DNA of 64,000 nt, from contig JAPEIS010000013.1 of the NCBI GenBank assembly GCA_029531795.1, forward strand, positions 2,170,001-2,234,000, in the 5' to 3' direction. Position 1 is the first letter of the stretch, and each line of letters starts with the position of its first letter. The position numbers and the translations under genes are program-made. Shown in pieces: positions 36,222 to 48,759 of this stretch. This DNA comes from Sclerotinia nivalis (Eukaryota; Ascomycota; Leotiomycetes; Helotiales; Sclerotiniaceae). The notes beneath the pieces were generated by a model that was given only the letters and a program-made list of their open reading frames with translations, did not search any database and had not been told where the DNA came from.

Positions 36222-37777
36222 TTAATCTATCATCATAGTATCATCACCGTCAACAACTTGCCCCTCGGCCTCAATAACTACACCACGACCACGTCCTGCA
36301 AGCAATTCCCTCCGAACCTCAGGACCAATTTGTGAATGACCCTTCGCATTGATCAAATCTAATAGTGACTCTCTCTGATCTTCTGTAATATCATTTCTAT
36401 ATCTTTGAGCGAACGACAGAAGACATTGATGCCAGATGACTGGTAATTTCGTATCTTTCGAATTGTGCATGTTCAAACCATCCATTCCGGATCCAACATC
36501 TTCAGGTCGAACGCTAGCTGGATCAACACTTCGGAATCTTAAGAAGTGGAAAACCAATGCATCGATAACTTGGTATGGTAGGGCGTATTTTTTGTCAAGT
36601 AAAGCCTTGATGAAAATGTTTGTGGCACCACCACCTTCAGTCCCGGCTGATGATTCTTGAGCTGCAATGTCGCAAAGTCCTTTGATCGCAGCGGCAGAAT
36701 GTAGAACTGGAATAGAAACTCGTACAAGAACACCGGAAATGATTCTTGCTTCGCGTAGTGTGCATGTGCCACTTCCGATCAAGGGAAAAAGGAATCCCTT
36801 GAAGAATGCTGCTGGCTTATAAAGCGCCTTTTTCAAGGCCTTAAAAAGATGGACATTCAGATGATTGGTTTCATGAATATCCTCCCTGACCTTTTCTAGT
36901 AGGACCATTTCCACGAATCTTTGTGCGATAATTGGAGTTCTTGAGACGAATATTCTTGTTGCTTCGTAACAAGCATTTGGTGTCCACTTGTCTGGTCTAG
37001 TAATTTCGAGGATTTGTTCCCAATTTGGTACTGTAGGTAGAATCTTGAATGGTTTCGGTAGTTTTCCTGATTTGTACCGTGATAATATCAAACCAATTCT
37101 ATTTTCTTGTTAGTATTTTATGAACAGAAAGATAGAAGCGACCCTTACTTTGTATAAACTTCTAAAACCTTAGGATGGACGAAAAATCCATCGTCCTGAG
37201 GGCCAGCGGGACCTGCTCCAGGTTGTCCAGATTGTTTCGCCTCAAATTGAGCAATCCTCTCCAAAATCAATGCGGTCAAATCTGTGCCTTGTCCCTCTTC
37301 ATTTTCATCCTCCTCACTGTCGTGATCTGCCCCTCCAAAAGTAATGTTATTTAATGACTGCGGAGGAGCAACCTTATCCGGAAAGAACTTTCCAAACGTA
37401 TCGCGATCTTCTGGTGCCAATTCGACTAATTCTGGGACCTCATCATCATCTCCCCATTCTTCTCCATCCTCACCTCCGAATTCTGGCTCATCCTCATCCT
37501 CCTCGTCCTCATCCTCAAATCTTGAATCAAAATTGAAGGCTGCATTTGGCTTTGCTGCTTGGTTTTCGGCTTCGTCCTCATCGGCAAGTTCTTGACCTAT
37601 CTTTAAAATCCTCCGCGATGATTTTGAATCCACAAACTTTTCTCCCTCATCCTCATTTCTGGACTTTCTTTTTCCGGATTTGGTTTTCAGTGGTCCGCTT
37701 GCTACTAAATCAGCTTCAAGAGGATTGTGTCTTCTTCCTGATCTTGCGAGTTCTTTTGGAGTCATTGCTTTGGGCAT
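36222..37777 (-). CDS. ENP1: Bystin / Enp1, 40S ribosome biogenesis factor
   Basis: Nuclear factor needed for 20S pre-rRNA processing and export of the pre-40S particle. Exons 37149-37777 and 36222-37098; the 50-base intron (GTAAGG, TACTAAC, ATAG) joins EVYTK to IGLILSRYKSGKLPK, giving 501 residues. The start at 37777 (MPKAMTPKELARSGRRHNPLE) is the usual fungal start. A basic N-terminus and a very acidic middle (residues about 90-130) precede the bystin domain: LPTVPNWEQILEITRPDKWT, ATRIFVSRTPIIAQRFVEMV, HLFKALKKALYKPAAFFKG, LPVIWHQCLLSFAQRY. Length fits the family. Housekeeping gene. Confidence 0.95.
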
Positions 37778-38172
37778 TTTTGTGTTGGTGAGACTTTTTG
37801 AAATTTGGGTGATGGGAATTCCGACAATAAAATCCAATTGATAAAATTCAAAAGTTCGAAAATATTATCGGAGGTTGCCGGCACTAAGATAAGGATTTTC
37901 CCCGCCAAAATTCTTGAGAAATGATGCCTCAAATGTAAGGTGTCACACAAATGGATTACCTAATCAGCATCAGTCTATCTTATCCATTTCTCAAAACTCC
38001 TTGATTCTGTCATCCAAATTCAATACAAAAATCAACATCGTGAACCTTTTATGAGTGTCACACGCTATCCATCAATTGGTAATATGGTATTATCATTGGT
38101 GATGAACATCACCGCTCAATGCTGCCGTTGATGAGTTAGTTCTCTATAAGTTACATATATCACACCACGACG
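37778..38172. other. Divergent promoter region
   Basis: About 395 bases between bystin (minus) and the FAD oxidase (plus). Weak TATA-like sequences (ctataag, catatatca) lie at 38143-38162, just before the oxidase ATG. Confidence 0.4.
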
Positions 38173-39564
38173 ATGACGTCCCAGACCAATCGATACTTCT
38201 TATCTCATAGTGGGTTCAGGAGTTTTTGGTACATCAACCGCCTATCATCTCTCACTTGCACATCCCAATTCATCCATAACCCTTTTGGATCGCTCAACAC
38301 CCTTTCCATGTACTCTTGCTGCTTCTCATGATTACAACAAAATCATTCGTGCCGATTATGAAGATATATTCTATTGCGAGTTAGCGCTCAAAGCCCGCGA
38401 ATTGTGGAGAAATAATCCTTTGTATAAGCCATATTATCATGAATCCGGGTTTGTTATTGTGGATGATACCGGTCTTGGACGAAGAATCGTTGACACTTAT
38501 GAGAATGTGGGGGTTTCCGATCATCAGGCAAGAATTGTTGGGCCGGATGAGATGAAAACTATGTATGGTGGACTATTTAAAGGGACGGATTGGAGAGGTG
38601 TAAAGGAAGTCTTCATCAATGAAGGAAGTGGATGGGCAGAAGCCACGAAAGCTGTTCAAAAGGTGGCCGAGATGGCAAAGGCAAATGGTGTGGAGTTTGT
38701 CGAGGGAGATGTGGAAAACCTTGTCTTGACACTGAATGGTAATTACCTTGGCGTATTGACGAAGGATGGCAGGACTTTCCGCGCTGATAAGGTCATATTA
38801 TCAACTGGCGCAGGTACAGCAAACTTGCTTGCAGATTCCGCACCACAAATGCACCATATTCTAGCTGGGGATCGAATTACTGCAGCTGCAGTCGTATCTG
38901 GTCATGTCAAGTTGAGTCAGACTGAGTATGAAAGGTTCAAACACATTCCGGTGTTTGATCATGCAGTTGGGGAAGTGTTAGGTAAGTTGTTTATTAACTA
39001 GAGATTGATTGACGGTATTGAATTTCGTACAGGCGCTGTACTTCCTCCTACTACCGATGGCATACTCAAATTTTACGTGGATGTCACTTTCAAGAATACA
39101 AGACTTCATGAGCGCTCAGGGTATATGATATCTGCTCCGCCTAATGAATCTGATCAAGCGCAGCATACTGTTCCGAAGAGTCTGCAGGAGGAATGCTACC
39201 GAGTAATGAAAGGTATCCTTGGCAAAACTGCTGAAGAGTTTAAGTTTGATTCTTTTCGCATGTGCTGGTAGGTACGAAGCAGCTCTTTTTTATCTCCAAG
39301 CCTAATGTTGTCTTCAGGGATGGAATAACCCCCAACCAAGATTTCATAATCTCTGCACATCCACGATGCCAAAATCTGTATATTGCTACTGGTGGTTCTT
39401 TTCATGGTTGGAAGTTTCTACCAATTATCGGGGAATATGTTGTGAAGATGCTTGACAGTAAATTGGATGCTGACCTTGTTAAACGATGGGCATGGGATCG
39501 TGATCAAAAGGGGAGTGCACAGAAGAAGTTTATTCCTAAGCGAGAACTTGAAGATTTGACATGA
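38173..39564 (+). CDS. FAD-dependent amine / fructosyl amino acid oxidase (sarcosine-oxidase family), 5' frame unresolved
   Basis: Flavoenzyme oxidising an N-substituted amino acid or Amadori product; substrate uncertain. Open coding from about 38203 with exons ending 38981, 39033-39267 and 39318-39564 (introns 51 and 50 bases). Marks: SYLIVGSGVFGTSTAYHL (FAD Rossmann), IRADYEDIFY, VILSTGAGTANLL, FRMCWDGITPNQDF with the Cys that carries covalent flavin in this family, and ATGGSFHGWKFLPIIGEYV. The only upstream ATG, at 38173 (MTSQTNR...), is one frame off from the Rossmann segment. A single extra base around 38197-38202 would explain it; an unseen upstream exon is the alternative. About 428 residues if corrected. 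Confidence 0.78.
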
Positions 39565-39755
39565 CTCAAAAGTAGGCTTTTATTTATGACTAGGTAAATC
39601 GAGGAGATCTAAAAATTTATGGCAGAGCTAATGCAATTCATATGCCTGAGGATATTTTCCTTTGTGCAAACAAGGGAAAATACATCAGCGGGGTGCATTT
39701 TCTTGAACAGCCGGATAATCCAACTCTGACTTTCGGCTTTTCATGAGGAAATATC

Positions 39756-40725
39756 TTAGAGAAGGATTTGGGCTTCCCCTGGCTGAATGGTACCATTTCC
39801 GATAGCATAACCATGAGCACGGGCAACCAAGGAATATGGGACCAAGTATCTATACATCTATTAGTATCATATTCTTCAAGCTGATGATCTGAGAACTTAC
39901 TTGTCAAGGTATGGAAGGACTTCTGCGGCACCAGGAGTGTTTCTCCTATTCCACAGTCAGCAGCCATTTCTACATCCGAAAACAGGTGACTTACCAATCT
40001 CTCATCAAATCCATAGTCATTCCAAACAATCCCATGAGATGAACACCAGCTTGCTCCATGCGTCGGTTGGCATCCGAAGCTAATTTATCACTGAAAGTAC
40101 CACTTGCTTCGGTATTGGCCCAGACATCATAACCTGCCTCAACAAGTGAGAGTGCGAGGAAAGCAGTACCTATTGATTTGCATTAGTACGAATATTCGGT
40201 ATGTATTTTCGAAGAGAGGCGCAAACTCACAAACTTCAGTGACAATACCACCAATGATCAACTGTTTCTTGCCGGTCGCTTCAACAGCGGCACGGAAATC
40301 AGCATTATCCCATGCGTTCACTTCTCCTTGACGTTTGATGTAAGGGGCAGTTGGATGCATCTATCATCGTAAGCATTACTTCGCATTCCTCGAGATTCAA
40401 TACTCACGGCAATTATTTCCTCAGGAAGATTGCTGTTTGGTCCTTGCTCAGCAGAAGTGGTCAAGATGGTTGGAAGGTCGAAAAGATTTCCAAGAGCTGC
40501 ATGTCCAAGGAGTGATTGTCTGAAGACGGTTGGATCATAATCTCTCACAAGTTGAGAGAGTCCAATTTGGTGATCAATTACAAGAAGAGCGGCGTCGCTC
40601 TTGTTGAGACGATCGAAGGTGAATCCTGTTGTTTGATTAACATCTACTTGGATTTGTTGGAATAGAAGTCGTGTACCTTCAACGGCGATGGCAGAGGCCA
40701 AGATCATAGAGCTTGAGAACTTCAT
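39756..40725 (-). CDS. Isochorismatase-family cysteine hydrolase
   Basis: Small alpha/beta hydrolase of the isochorismatase/nicotinamidase superfamily; substrate unknown. Five exons: 40408-40725, 40231-40360, 39995-40169, 39901-39945 and 39756-39849, giving 253 residues. The expected triad is in place: Asp51 (ALLVIDHQIG), Lys115 (APYIKRQGEVNAW) and Cys150 (IIGGIVTEVC, split by intron 2). The C-terminal part (EAGYDVWANTEASGTFSDK, YLVPYSLVARAHGYAIGNG) matches fungal members. The first 16 residues (MKFSSSMILASAIAVEG) are weakly hydrophobic, perhaps a signal peptide. It is convergent with the FAD oxidase, the stop codons only 191 bases apart. Confidence 0.88.
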
Positions 40726-43542
40726 GGTGCTTGTTGATAGAGATTGGATTGAAGTATTGGACTGAGGAGATAATGATGAGTGATGATGGTGATGATTAGG
40801 AAATGTAAGAAACTCTCTTGCTCTTTATATACATCTTCTTGACCACCAAAAGTCCTCGACGCGGCAATCTTCCCTCAACATCTCACCGATCCAGATCCAC
40901 CTAGCTCATTACTCACAAGGAAATAATCAGAATACCGGATTATTCAATCTCCATCACAAGTTCATAGCCTCTCCACGATATCCTTACCCAACGGACAGTT
41001 CGAGAACCGACGGCAAACGCAATGCAACATTGGCACTAGGTGGCCATCGCCACAACAATCACGACCACGAAAACCCAGCTTCACACAATAATATTAAAGT
41101 TATCCCACCTTATCACGCCTCAAACGAGGTATTTCCTCTCCGGGCACCTGGAACATGGGATAAATAATGTGGGGAACCTCATCTATGCACACTCTTTACT
41201 CAGCAACAAACAATCAAGCAACAACTATCTGTAATCAAAATGTGGAGTAAAATCTCTCGAAAAAAAACCTTTCCGATGATTGAATTAATGCTACATATTT
41301 TCCATCTCGGTTGCACCTGCACATCGCGAATATTCTTCTATATATCGTTGCATACTATTGGATGATGTCGAGACTTACGGCTCCACATTGTTGATGAGTA
41401 ACAAAGTCGAGAAGCTTGTCAGCAATGAACAATGGATACCCAGTAGTATAGTATACCAAACGGTAAGGTTCACCGGGTTCTAGTATCTTGGCACGAAATT
41501 TGAAATTCTTTGGTAAGAAATTTAAAGCTTGTGTTTATGGTAAGCAGGTGGTGTGAAACTGGGAGGATAATTAACCTAAGCGGCTACTAATCACCTTGCA
41601 GCATCTACCTTCATATCACGGGATGGCGTATTTACAAACTTATTGGGAGGTGTGTAAGGATTGGTATTTTATTGGTGAGCGGGATTCTATCACATAATTG
41701 GAGAATAGGGATATTGGTTTTCGATTAATCAAATTTTCGAATCCACTCGATCTCGGTGGGAAAAATTGCGATCTGAAAGTCTAGATTGTGATGATGTCTG
41801 AGTAGCGCAAATGGAGTTCTCCTGGTGTGTGAATAAGTCACATGGTTGGAAGATGATTGTCTTGAGAAAATTACTGATGGAAGTCTCAAGCGATACTTCA
41901 TTCTTATGTGTCTTCCTCGGATAAGTCTGATGTTCATGGAGGACTACATCAACGAGGTTCCGGGGAGCTTTTTAGGATGTAAATAAGTAAATCTTAATCA
42001 ATACTTCTCTTATCGTCCAGATATATCAGCCGAAGATTATTCGTCCTCGATAGTTAACTACAGTGTATGTATGCAAAGCATTGGACCAATTTTCTCTACC
42101 TAGTACCTATTGTCATTCTACGAATGTCGCTTTCACCATTATCACCACAGACCATCTTCACAATCGCTTCCTCATCTGCTACTTTCCAGCTCTAAGCAAC
42201 CTATATCTATATCTTCCCAATCTCTCGCCATTCTTCTCCATCTCCAGGCATCTAGAATAACCGAGTACATGCCTCCGTTTTTACCATAAAATAAGTCTCT
42301 CCAAATGTTTTTGTTTTCGGGGAATAGAGCTCAATAACCCTTCCACCCCCTTAGTTTAATCTGTTCGTAGATTTCCCGATTAGAGGACTGAGAAGTGCTG
42401 TGTACAGTCATGGGATCGTGTCTAGACCAAACCTTGCCTCTGATATTTTTATTTGCCATCGTTACGAAGGTGTAGAATTGAGAGGAGTGCTTGTAGTTCA
42501 GGTGTGAGTGATGAGTGCTGCTCCAGAGTCAGGGTGTGTGTTGAGGGAAAAAGAACGGTGCAACGTAAGGTATGCCGTCGGAGTTTGACTCCGGCTTTGC
42601 TGAAAATACAATATATCCATCTATATGGCGAGGCAACATAAATGTCACCGGCATAATACTCAAAAGCAATAGACGTTCTCAATAATGATTTCGACTCATC
42701 TAACAAACGCCAAGATCTTATAGATCTAAAAATGTTCTCTCTACTTTATCTGTCTCCGAAATCAAGTCGACGTCAAAAGTCCGCAATCCTCTTATCGATT
42801 CAACACTACTCAATGAGTAGTACTCATTAAACCCCCAACCATTCTCCATCAAAGCATCAAAGCATCAAAACTCAGCCAATAAATCCTCCACATCAACCCC
42901 AAAATCTTCCCAATCTTCTCAACCGCGCATCCATCCCTTCCCTCATACCCATAAAACCAGCATCCGCTAGCGTAGCACTCTTCCATCCGTCAAAACATAA
43001 TGAGGAAAGTTTGAGAGTAAGGTAACATAACAGCACCAGAGGATGTTATCAAAAGCAGATTTGCACAATCATACGAATTCCGTGGAGATTTAAGGTTACA
43101 GTTCAACACAAACCACACCCTTTGTAAAGACATTCAATGCGCATTGCAGTGAGAAATTTCACCAGAGGGCATATTACAGCGGCTTAGTCTCTATCAATGC
43201 ATCATGTGAAATTCTTCAAGAGACCAGCCATATTCATATTTGTTGCACCAAAGCCTCCAATATATGATATATCCTAGAGTATAAGCCTGTAAGGTAGCAA
43301 TCACATCAACTCCCCCTCCCCAACCACACATCAAGGACCTGTCATGACATTATAAATCATCATCACCAAAAGAAAGTTCTATAATCATAGTAAAAGTCAA
43401 CTAAAATATCAATCTTCATGTTTGTATTCAGGATCTAACATCGCTACGTACGTAACCTAACCTATGTCAAGTGCAACATGTCCATTACCTCCATCACCTC
43501 CATCTCTAAAACACCATAACAAAACATACCCAAAAACAATCA
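40726..43542. other. Long intergenic region
   Basis: About 2.8 kb with no frame above 85 codons and no domain or RNA gene recognised. Apart from the TATA box at 40823 nothing can be assigned. Confidence 0.5.
40823..40831 (-). promoter_or_regulatory. TATA box for the isochorismatase-like gene
   Basis: TATATAAAG on the minus strand about 98 bases upstream of the ATG at 40725. Confidence 0.5.
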
Positions 43543-45436
43543 CTATTCAACCATAACATCATCATCTTCGGTGAGATCGACAATGACCGCTGCCGCAGGA
43601 ATTGGCTGTCTCTCTCGCGATGAAAGAACGGGACCGCTTACAGCTCTTCGACCGAGACCAGGAATGCCAACTAAGTTTTTTGGTACATTAGTATACAATA
43701 TATCATTGGCTCCAGGTATGGGAATCATTGCAGGTGTACTACCTGTTCTTGATAAACCCATGTGAGGAACGCCATTGATATCAGGTCCGCCAGGAAGATT
43801 GGGATTGATCGTGAGATTATTTCCACCGGCCACAACCCCAACATTGGGGTCAACCCTACTGCCTCCGTTCGTATTGGGTACAACGGCGTTATTAGGCCTT
43901 ACCGGGGCAAATGGCTTGATACCAATCCTTTGTATCCGGATGACCTCGCCAGAAAGGCTTTCCGCCGGCTTGAGATTAGGTGCATCTCTGTCGAGATTCA
44001 AAGTAAAGCATTCTTCAAGCCATTTGAAATTTCCAAGCGGCTCAGCCTCTTGAATAATGGGTCTGTCACCAGCGCGAGCTCTGTTTATGATCTCGTCCTC
44101 CTTCCTAAGATGAGTATTATACTCTCCCTGCAAAGCATTGATCTGTTGTTCCTTTACCAGAATTTCATTTTTGAGAGCCTCAATCTCTGTGCGTATTTTT
44201 TCCTGACTACTTATATTATCCTCCTTTAAAGTATAAATGGAATCGATTTTACGTGCCACGTCCAAATTACCGCGCGAGTCTCTAATCAACTTCAAAAAGT
44301 AATCGAGCTTCTCTCTCCAGAGCTTGAGCTTCGGGATCAAAGAATCGTCGCGAAATACCTCCGCGATATCGAGGGCATCTATGATCATATCCTGAATGCT
44401 AGCAATTGAAATATCCGGAAGCCTATGTACTGCAAGATGCCGAATATTTTGCACGCGAAGGAAGATAGTATTGAGTTGACGGCGTGGTTGAGGACCGATG
44501 GCTTCAATGGGTATATGACATTGGTCGATTGCTTTCCACCATAAATTCAACTCAATATTCTCAGGACAGTCCCATTCATTTGCCACCAATATTCTAGGAA
44601 GCCATTTTTGGACGAATCGATAGCACATAGATTCCAATGCGCTTTGTAGAGAACGAAGAATCGCTATTTGAAGTACGAAGGGTAGACAAGGAAGATCAGG
44701 ACGTCTCAGGTATGCATCGTCACGACTTTGGCGAACCACTACACGGGAAGCTCAAATTAGCTGGTACATTGAAATGTGCATCGGAGTCAAATGAATACCT
44801 ACCCTTCGCATGTAAACTCTTGTAAGTGTATACATTTTCTCTCATTCGACGTAGGTCATATTGAGGAATTTGTCCTGGACCTGATCGAACTTCTCTAGGT
44901 TGAGGAATTGGAACATGAGGTTGATGAACTGATCGAGCTGCTCTACCTTGAAGGTTGGAAGCGGGAACAAGAGGTTGACTTTGTCTATTCTCTTCAACAG
45001 ACAGAAGTGGACGACGTCTAACAACCCTTTGGGCAATACTTTCATTCTTGCTTATCGACTTCGGACCTTTTGGTTTTATGATTCTGCCTCCCTGAACTCT
45101 TGTTTGGCCATGCTCTTGACGATGTTCATTCAAAATTCCTTCCATCAATGATATGTAGTCTGGAGCGCCAGCTTGCTGCAATAACTATCATTAACAAATA
45201 ATCTCTGCCGCTGCACATAACCTGCTCGAAATAATACAAACCTTCGTATTATTGGTGCATGACGGAGCCGGCTGAGCAACATTGAGGTCATCACTGTCTG
45301 CAGATTCATCATCTGATGAAATATCTATTATTTCTCTAAAAGAGACAACAGTATTCGGAGGCTTTTCAACGTCCAAAACACTTTTGAAGCGTTGACCACC
45401 GTCTCTATCATCCATGATTGTATCTGTTTCTGTCAT
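43543..45436 (-). CDS. Coiled-coil protein with SUMO-interacting-motif-like ends, function unknown
   Basis: Not recognised as a named family. Exons 45242-45436, 44803-45184 and 43543-44738 (introns 57 and 64 bases) close to 590 residues. The N-terminus carries IIDISSDDESADSDD and the extreme C-terminus VIVDLTEDDDVMVE; both have the hydrophobic core plus acidic tail of SUMO-interacting motifs. A middle helical domain (RSLQSALESMCYRFVQKWLP onward) is followed by a coiled coil around residues 370-420 (KIRTEIEALKNEILVKEQQINALQ without its ends) and a Pro/Gly/Asn-rich linker. A nuclear scaffold role is inference. Confidence 0.68.
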
Positions 45437-46589
45437 GATCGCATTTGTCGTAAAAAGTTGAGGTTGAATCCTGATTAAGATGGTTGAAAATAAATAAACA
45501 AGTAGACGATGCTGGTAAAGAATTTATGGTACAAAAGGAAAAGTACCAGAACCGAAATGGATTTGAAATTCACTGCGTTGTTATATTTCTCTTTCCTATC
45601 CAGCCATAACGAGGCTGGAGCAAAAGAGGAAAGATCGAATGACCTTACAGTCAAATTCAAGTAAGAGTGACTAGGTACCTAACAATCAATTCTATGGATA
45701 AGGCTAAGGAAGTGTATAAGACTATAGTAAACTTCACTATATACAGACCTCACATCGAATAAGACTATAACACACTTCACTATATACAGACCTCACCTCA
45801 AGATGATAAATTTGTAATAATCACTCCATCAGTAAGAGAAACTTACTCATTCTTAAAGACGCCGAGAACCCTACAAGTCTAGGCACTTCACTCATCACAA
45901 ACTTCCGGAAAACGAATTTGTCCCATTCACTCCTACCTAGTAGTTACATAAACCTACTAAGGTATCCATACCCCATCAAATCCCCTGATACTTTGCCCGA
46001 TACTTGAGAATAAAAGGATAATGAAGAGATACAGCAGCAATACAAACATTGAATCTGGGAGTAGAAGAGAGTATCTTCGAGTATTGCACTACACAGAATA
46101 TGCTACATGTACAGACGGGTTGCAACAGACAATTAGACAACCACTTTAAATCCAATGCTCACCAAGTGTTACAATATCATCCTCTATTTTTCCAAACTTC
46201 AAGTCTAATACTTTATCCCTCTCCCTTTTCATCACTCTCATAACTCATCTCTCCAACACTTCACGTCAGACCGCTCTCCATCATGATCAACCCTAGAGCA
46301 TTTTTAAGAAGGCGGGAAAAGTCTCTCAATATGACCTGCTTGCTCGACTAGTATCTTCATCCGTAGATGATTAGGACACCACATCAGCCACTGTTCGTGC
46401 CGTGATTTGTTGTTTAAGGTAGGTTATATATATATGATCTACGCTATTTTTGGCTTGACATGAAGAGCTGAAGGTTCATATGGGCGCCGACAAATTTTTG
46501 TGAATGCAAGCACTCATGTAATGATGAGAGCAGATGATTTTCGATTACCCGGCGAGTCATTTCAAATAAGATACATCGGGATTATCAAA
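45437..46589. other. Intergenic region with a small tandem duplication
   Basis: Apart from the duplication at 45718-45796 and short frames, nothing is seen. Confidence 0.5.
45718..45796 (+). repeat. Tandem duplication, 36-base units, period 43
   Basis: 45718-45753 and 45761-45796 match at 33 of 36 positions by eye. Confidence 0.85.
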
Positions 46590-48481
46590 TCACCAATCAG
46601 AACCCAATACATCAAATGGGTTTGTAGGCTTTTTGTTTGCTGTACGAGATGAAGTCAATTGGTCTCCTTTCCTTTTCTTCTTTTCCTTAGACTTTTCTGC
46701 AGAAATGCTAGCCGATAATTCTTTTTCTTGACACGAATCTTCAAGGATCGACTCCTGCATCGTTGTCAACATGGAGTCCAATTTCTCGAATCCAACATGG
46801 GCTTTGAGGCTTGGGAGGTCTTGAAGCAAATTATTTAGTTCCAAGAGTGGTCCAGAAACTGATCCACGACCACCAATCAAGATCAAAAAGGTTGTCATCT
46901 GCTTCAAAATCCTGAACGAATAATAGGAGCCTTGGATTTGAGCCATAACATGTATCTTATCCCAATCCAACTCGCTCTTTTTGGGAGAAGTGTCATCGGG
47001 ATTTAAGGTTCCGAGTCCAGCCAAAACCTTCTTGCTCAAGCTCACCTTATCTATTGATTCTGACCACTCGGCGTCTTGTATAAATGAAATAGAGGTCCAA
47101 CTATCGGCAATGCATTGCCCTTCGAGTTTGATTCGGCTTTCATGAAGAAATGTCAAAACTTCCGTGCAAGCTCTTGAAATATCTGAAGCAGCTGGTATCT
47201 CCCACTCCCTCCCGCGCGACGTGTTGGCTTGTCTTTTGTGTTCGAAAATCGATGTTCTCCTCTCCCCGACTGGTAGTATCAAATTTATGCAACCATATGC
47301 CAACTGACGTATGGATGCAGACATCTCCCAGGCATTGGTTCGAGATGGGCAATCAATAAGAAATGGGAGAAAGATATTGATGTTGTTCGCACTATCTTGA
47401 GAGGCACTCGACGACTGCGACAGGCCGAGACATCTCATGAAATAAGGAAATTGAAGAACATACTCACAAACACGAGGATCAAGGGCTTGAAGAGCAGTCT
47501 TCACGAAAGAACATTTTACCAGCGCTGAATCAAAGGTAGCTAAATCAATGTCAACAGGCAAGTATTCCTTGACAAAATCTGCGTACATCCCTTTGTGCTG
47601 CTTGATAGCGCTCAATGTAATTGCTTGTTTCAGTAGTTTGGAAAAGGTACCATGAGAATCCATGACAATCTCAAAAGCAAGAGCACGAATACCATAAGAA
47701 GGTGGAAGGCCTAATCGCTTGACGATGGACCCAGCATGAAATACTTGGGACTGTAACATCCATGTATCGGCCTTGGATGAGACCTCAACATCTTGAAAGA
47801 AGCTTACAGAACTGTCGGTGCCAATTTCATGAACTAAGAGGTCAGAATCGCCTGTGAGAACGGTTCCACCATATTGACTGACATAGCCGGCACAAAATGT
47901 ATCTGCTTCTCCCGGCACAATCTCGACAATATCTCTATACTTGTTGGAGTTTTGTAAGGCTTCAATTATGGAAGGTACGAGAAAGGATGATGCTGGAAGC
48001 TTTGTAAAGCTGGAACGCTGGGGAGCAAATGCGAAAGGAAATGATGCAGGTGTAGTTCGATTTGTCGATGAAAGTCGATATCTCAGCCCAGATGCATAAT
48101 CTTTATGATATTTTTCCAATTGCTGTGCGTTTCGATTAAGCCTCTGGTAACGAACATCTAGTTTGGCTGGGGGTAGGAATCCATCGAAGTATATTCGTTT
48201 CCTACTAATAGTTAACACAATGAAGGGGAACTTCTGATCGTCTAAACTCACACAGCAGCACCACTTCTCTCCAAGCCATCCAGCCATGCTAATACCGTCT
48301 CTCCAAGCTCTTTGTAAGATGGACTTGCTTCGAAATAATTCCCCGCGGACTTCTTCGTACTTAAACATATATGATAAATATGATATGCTAACCCTGGACC
48401 ATCAATCACAATATCTTTGCCCTTCAATGAACTCAGAGTCGCATAAGGTCGCAAGAATGTAATTAGATGCGGTATCCCCAT
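46590..48481 (-). CDS. Asteroid-like (XPG N-terminal / PIN-fold) protein
   Basis: Member of the Asteroid (ASTE1) branch of the XPG/FEN nuclease superfamily, nuclear and possibly acting on DNA or RNA ends; activity unproven. Exons 48252-48481 and 46590-48201 (50-base intron) give 613 residues. The N-terminus MGIPHLITFLRPYATL and IVIDGPGLAYHIYH form the XPG-N half; KRIYFDGFLPPAKL contributes the next acidic site. The I-region-like block IVEIVPGEADTFCAGYV and GTVLTGDSDLLV retains the E-A-D and D-S-D acidic residues expected for metal binding. The C-terminal half is a helical extension, ending in a Lys-rich tail (KSKEKKKRKGDQ) likely to be a nuclear localisation signal. Confidence 0.82.
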
Positions 48482-48759
48482 TGCTTTAAAGACGACAAGA
48501 ATGTTTGTACTCCTGTGACATTCTTAATTGTATCGATTGAATGAATAAAAACTCGCATTGGTTTGTCGCTGAGATGTTTATGATGAGTGAAGTGAAGCTT
48601 GCTGAAAGAATTATAGTGAAGGGATGAATGATATCAGCCCAACTTGTTAGCGCAACCAACCCCACCACAACTTGTAAATAATATCACGGACCTCTCGCCA
48701 AAACTTTTTCTTTTTCTTCCCCGACATCAAAAATATCTTCAACACAAATATTCACAAAG

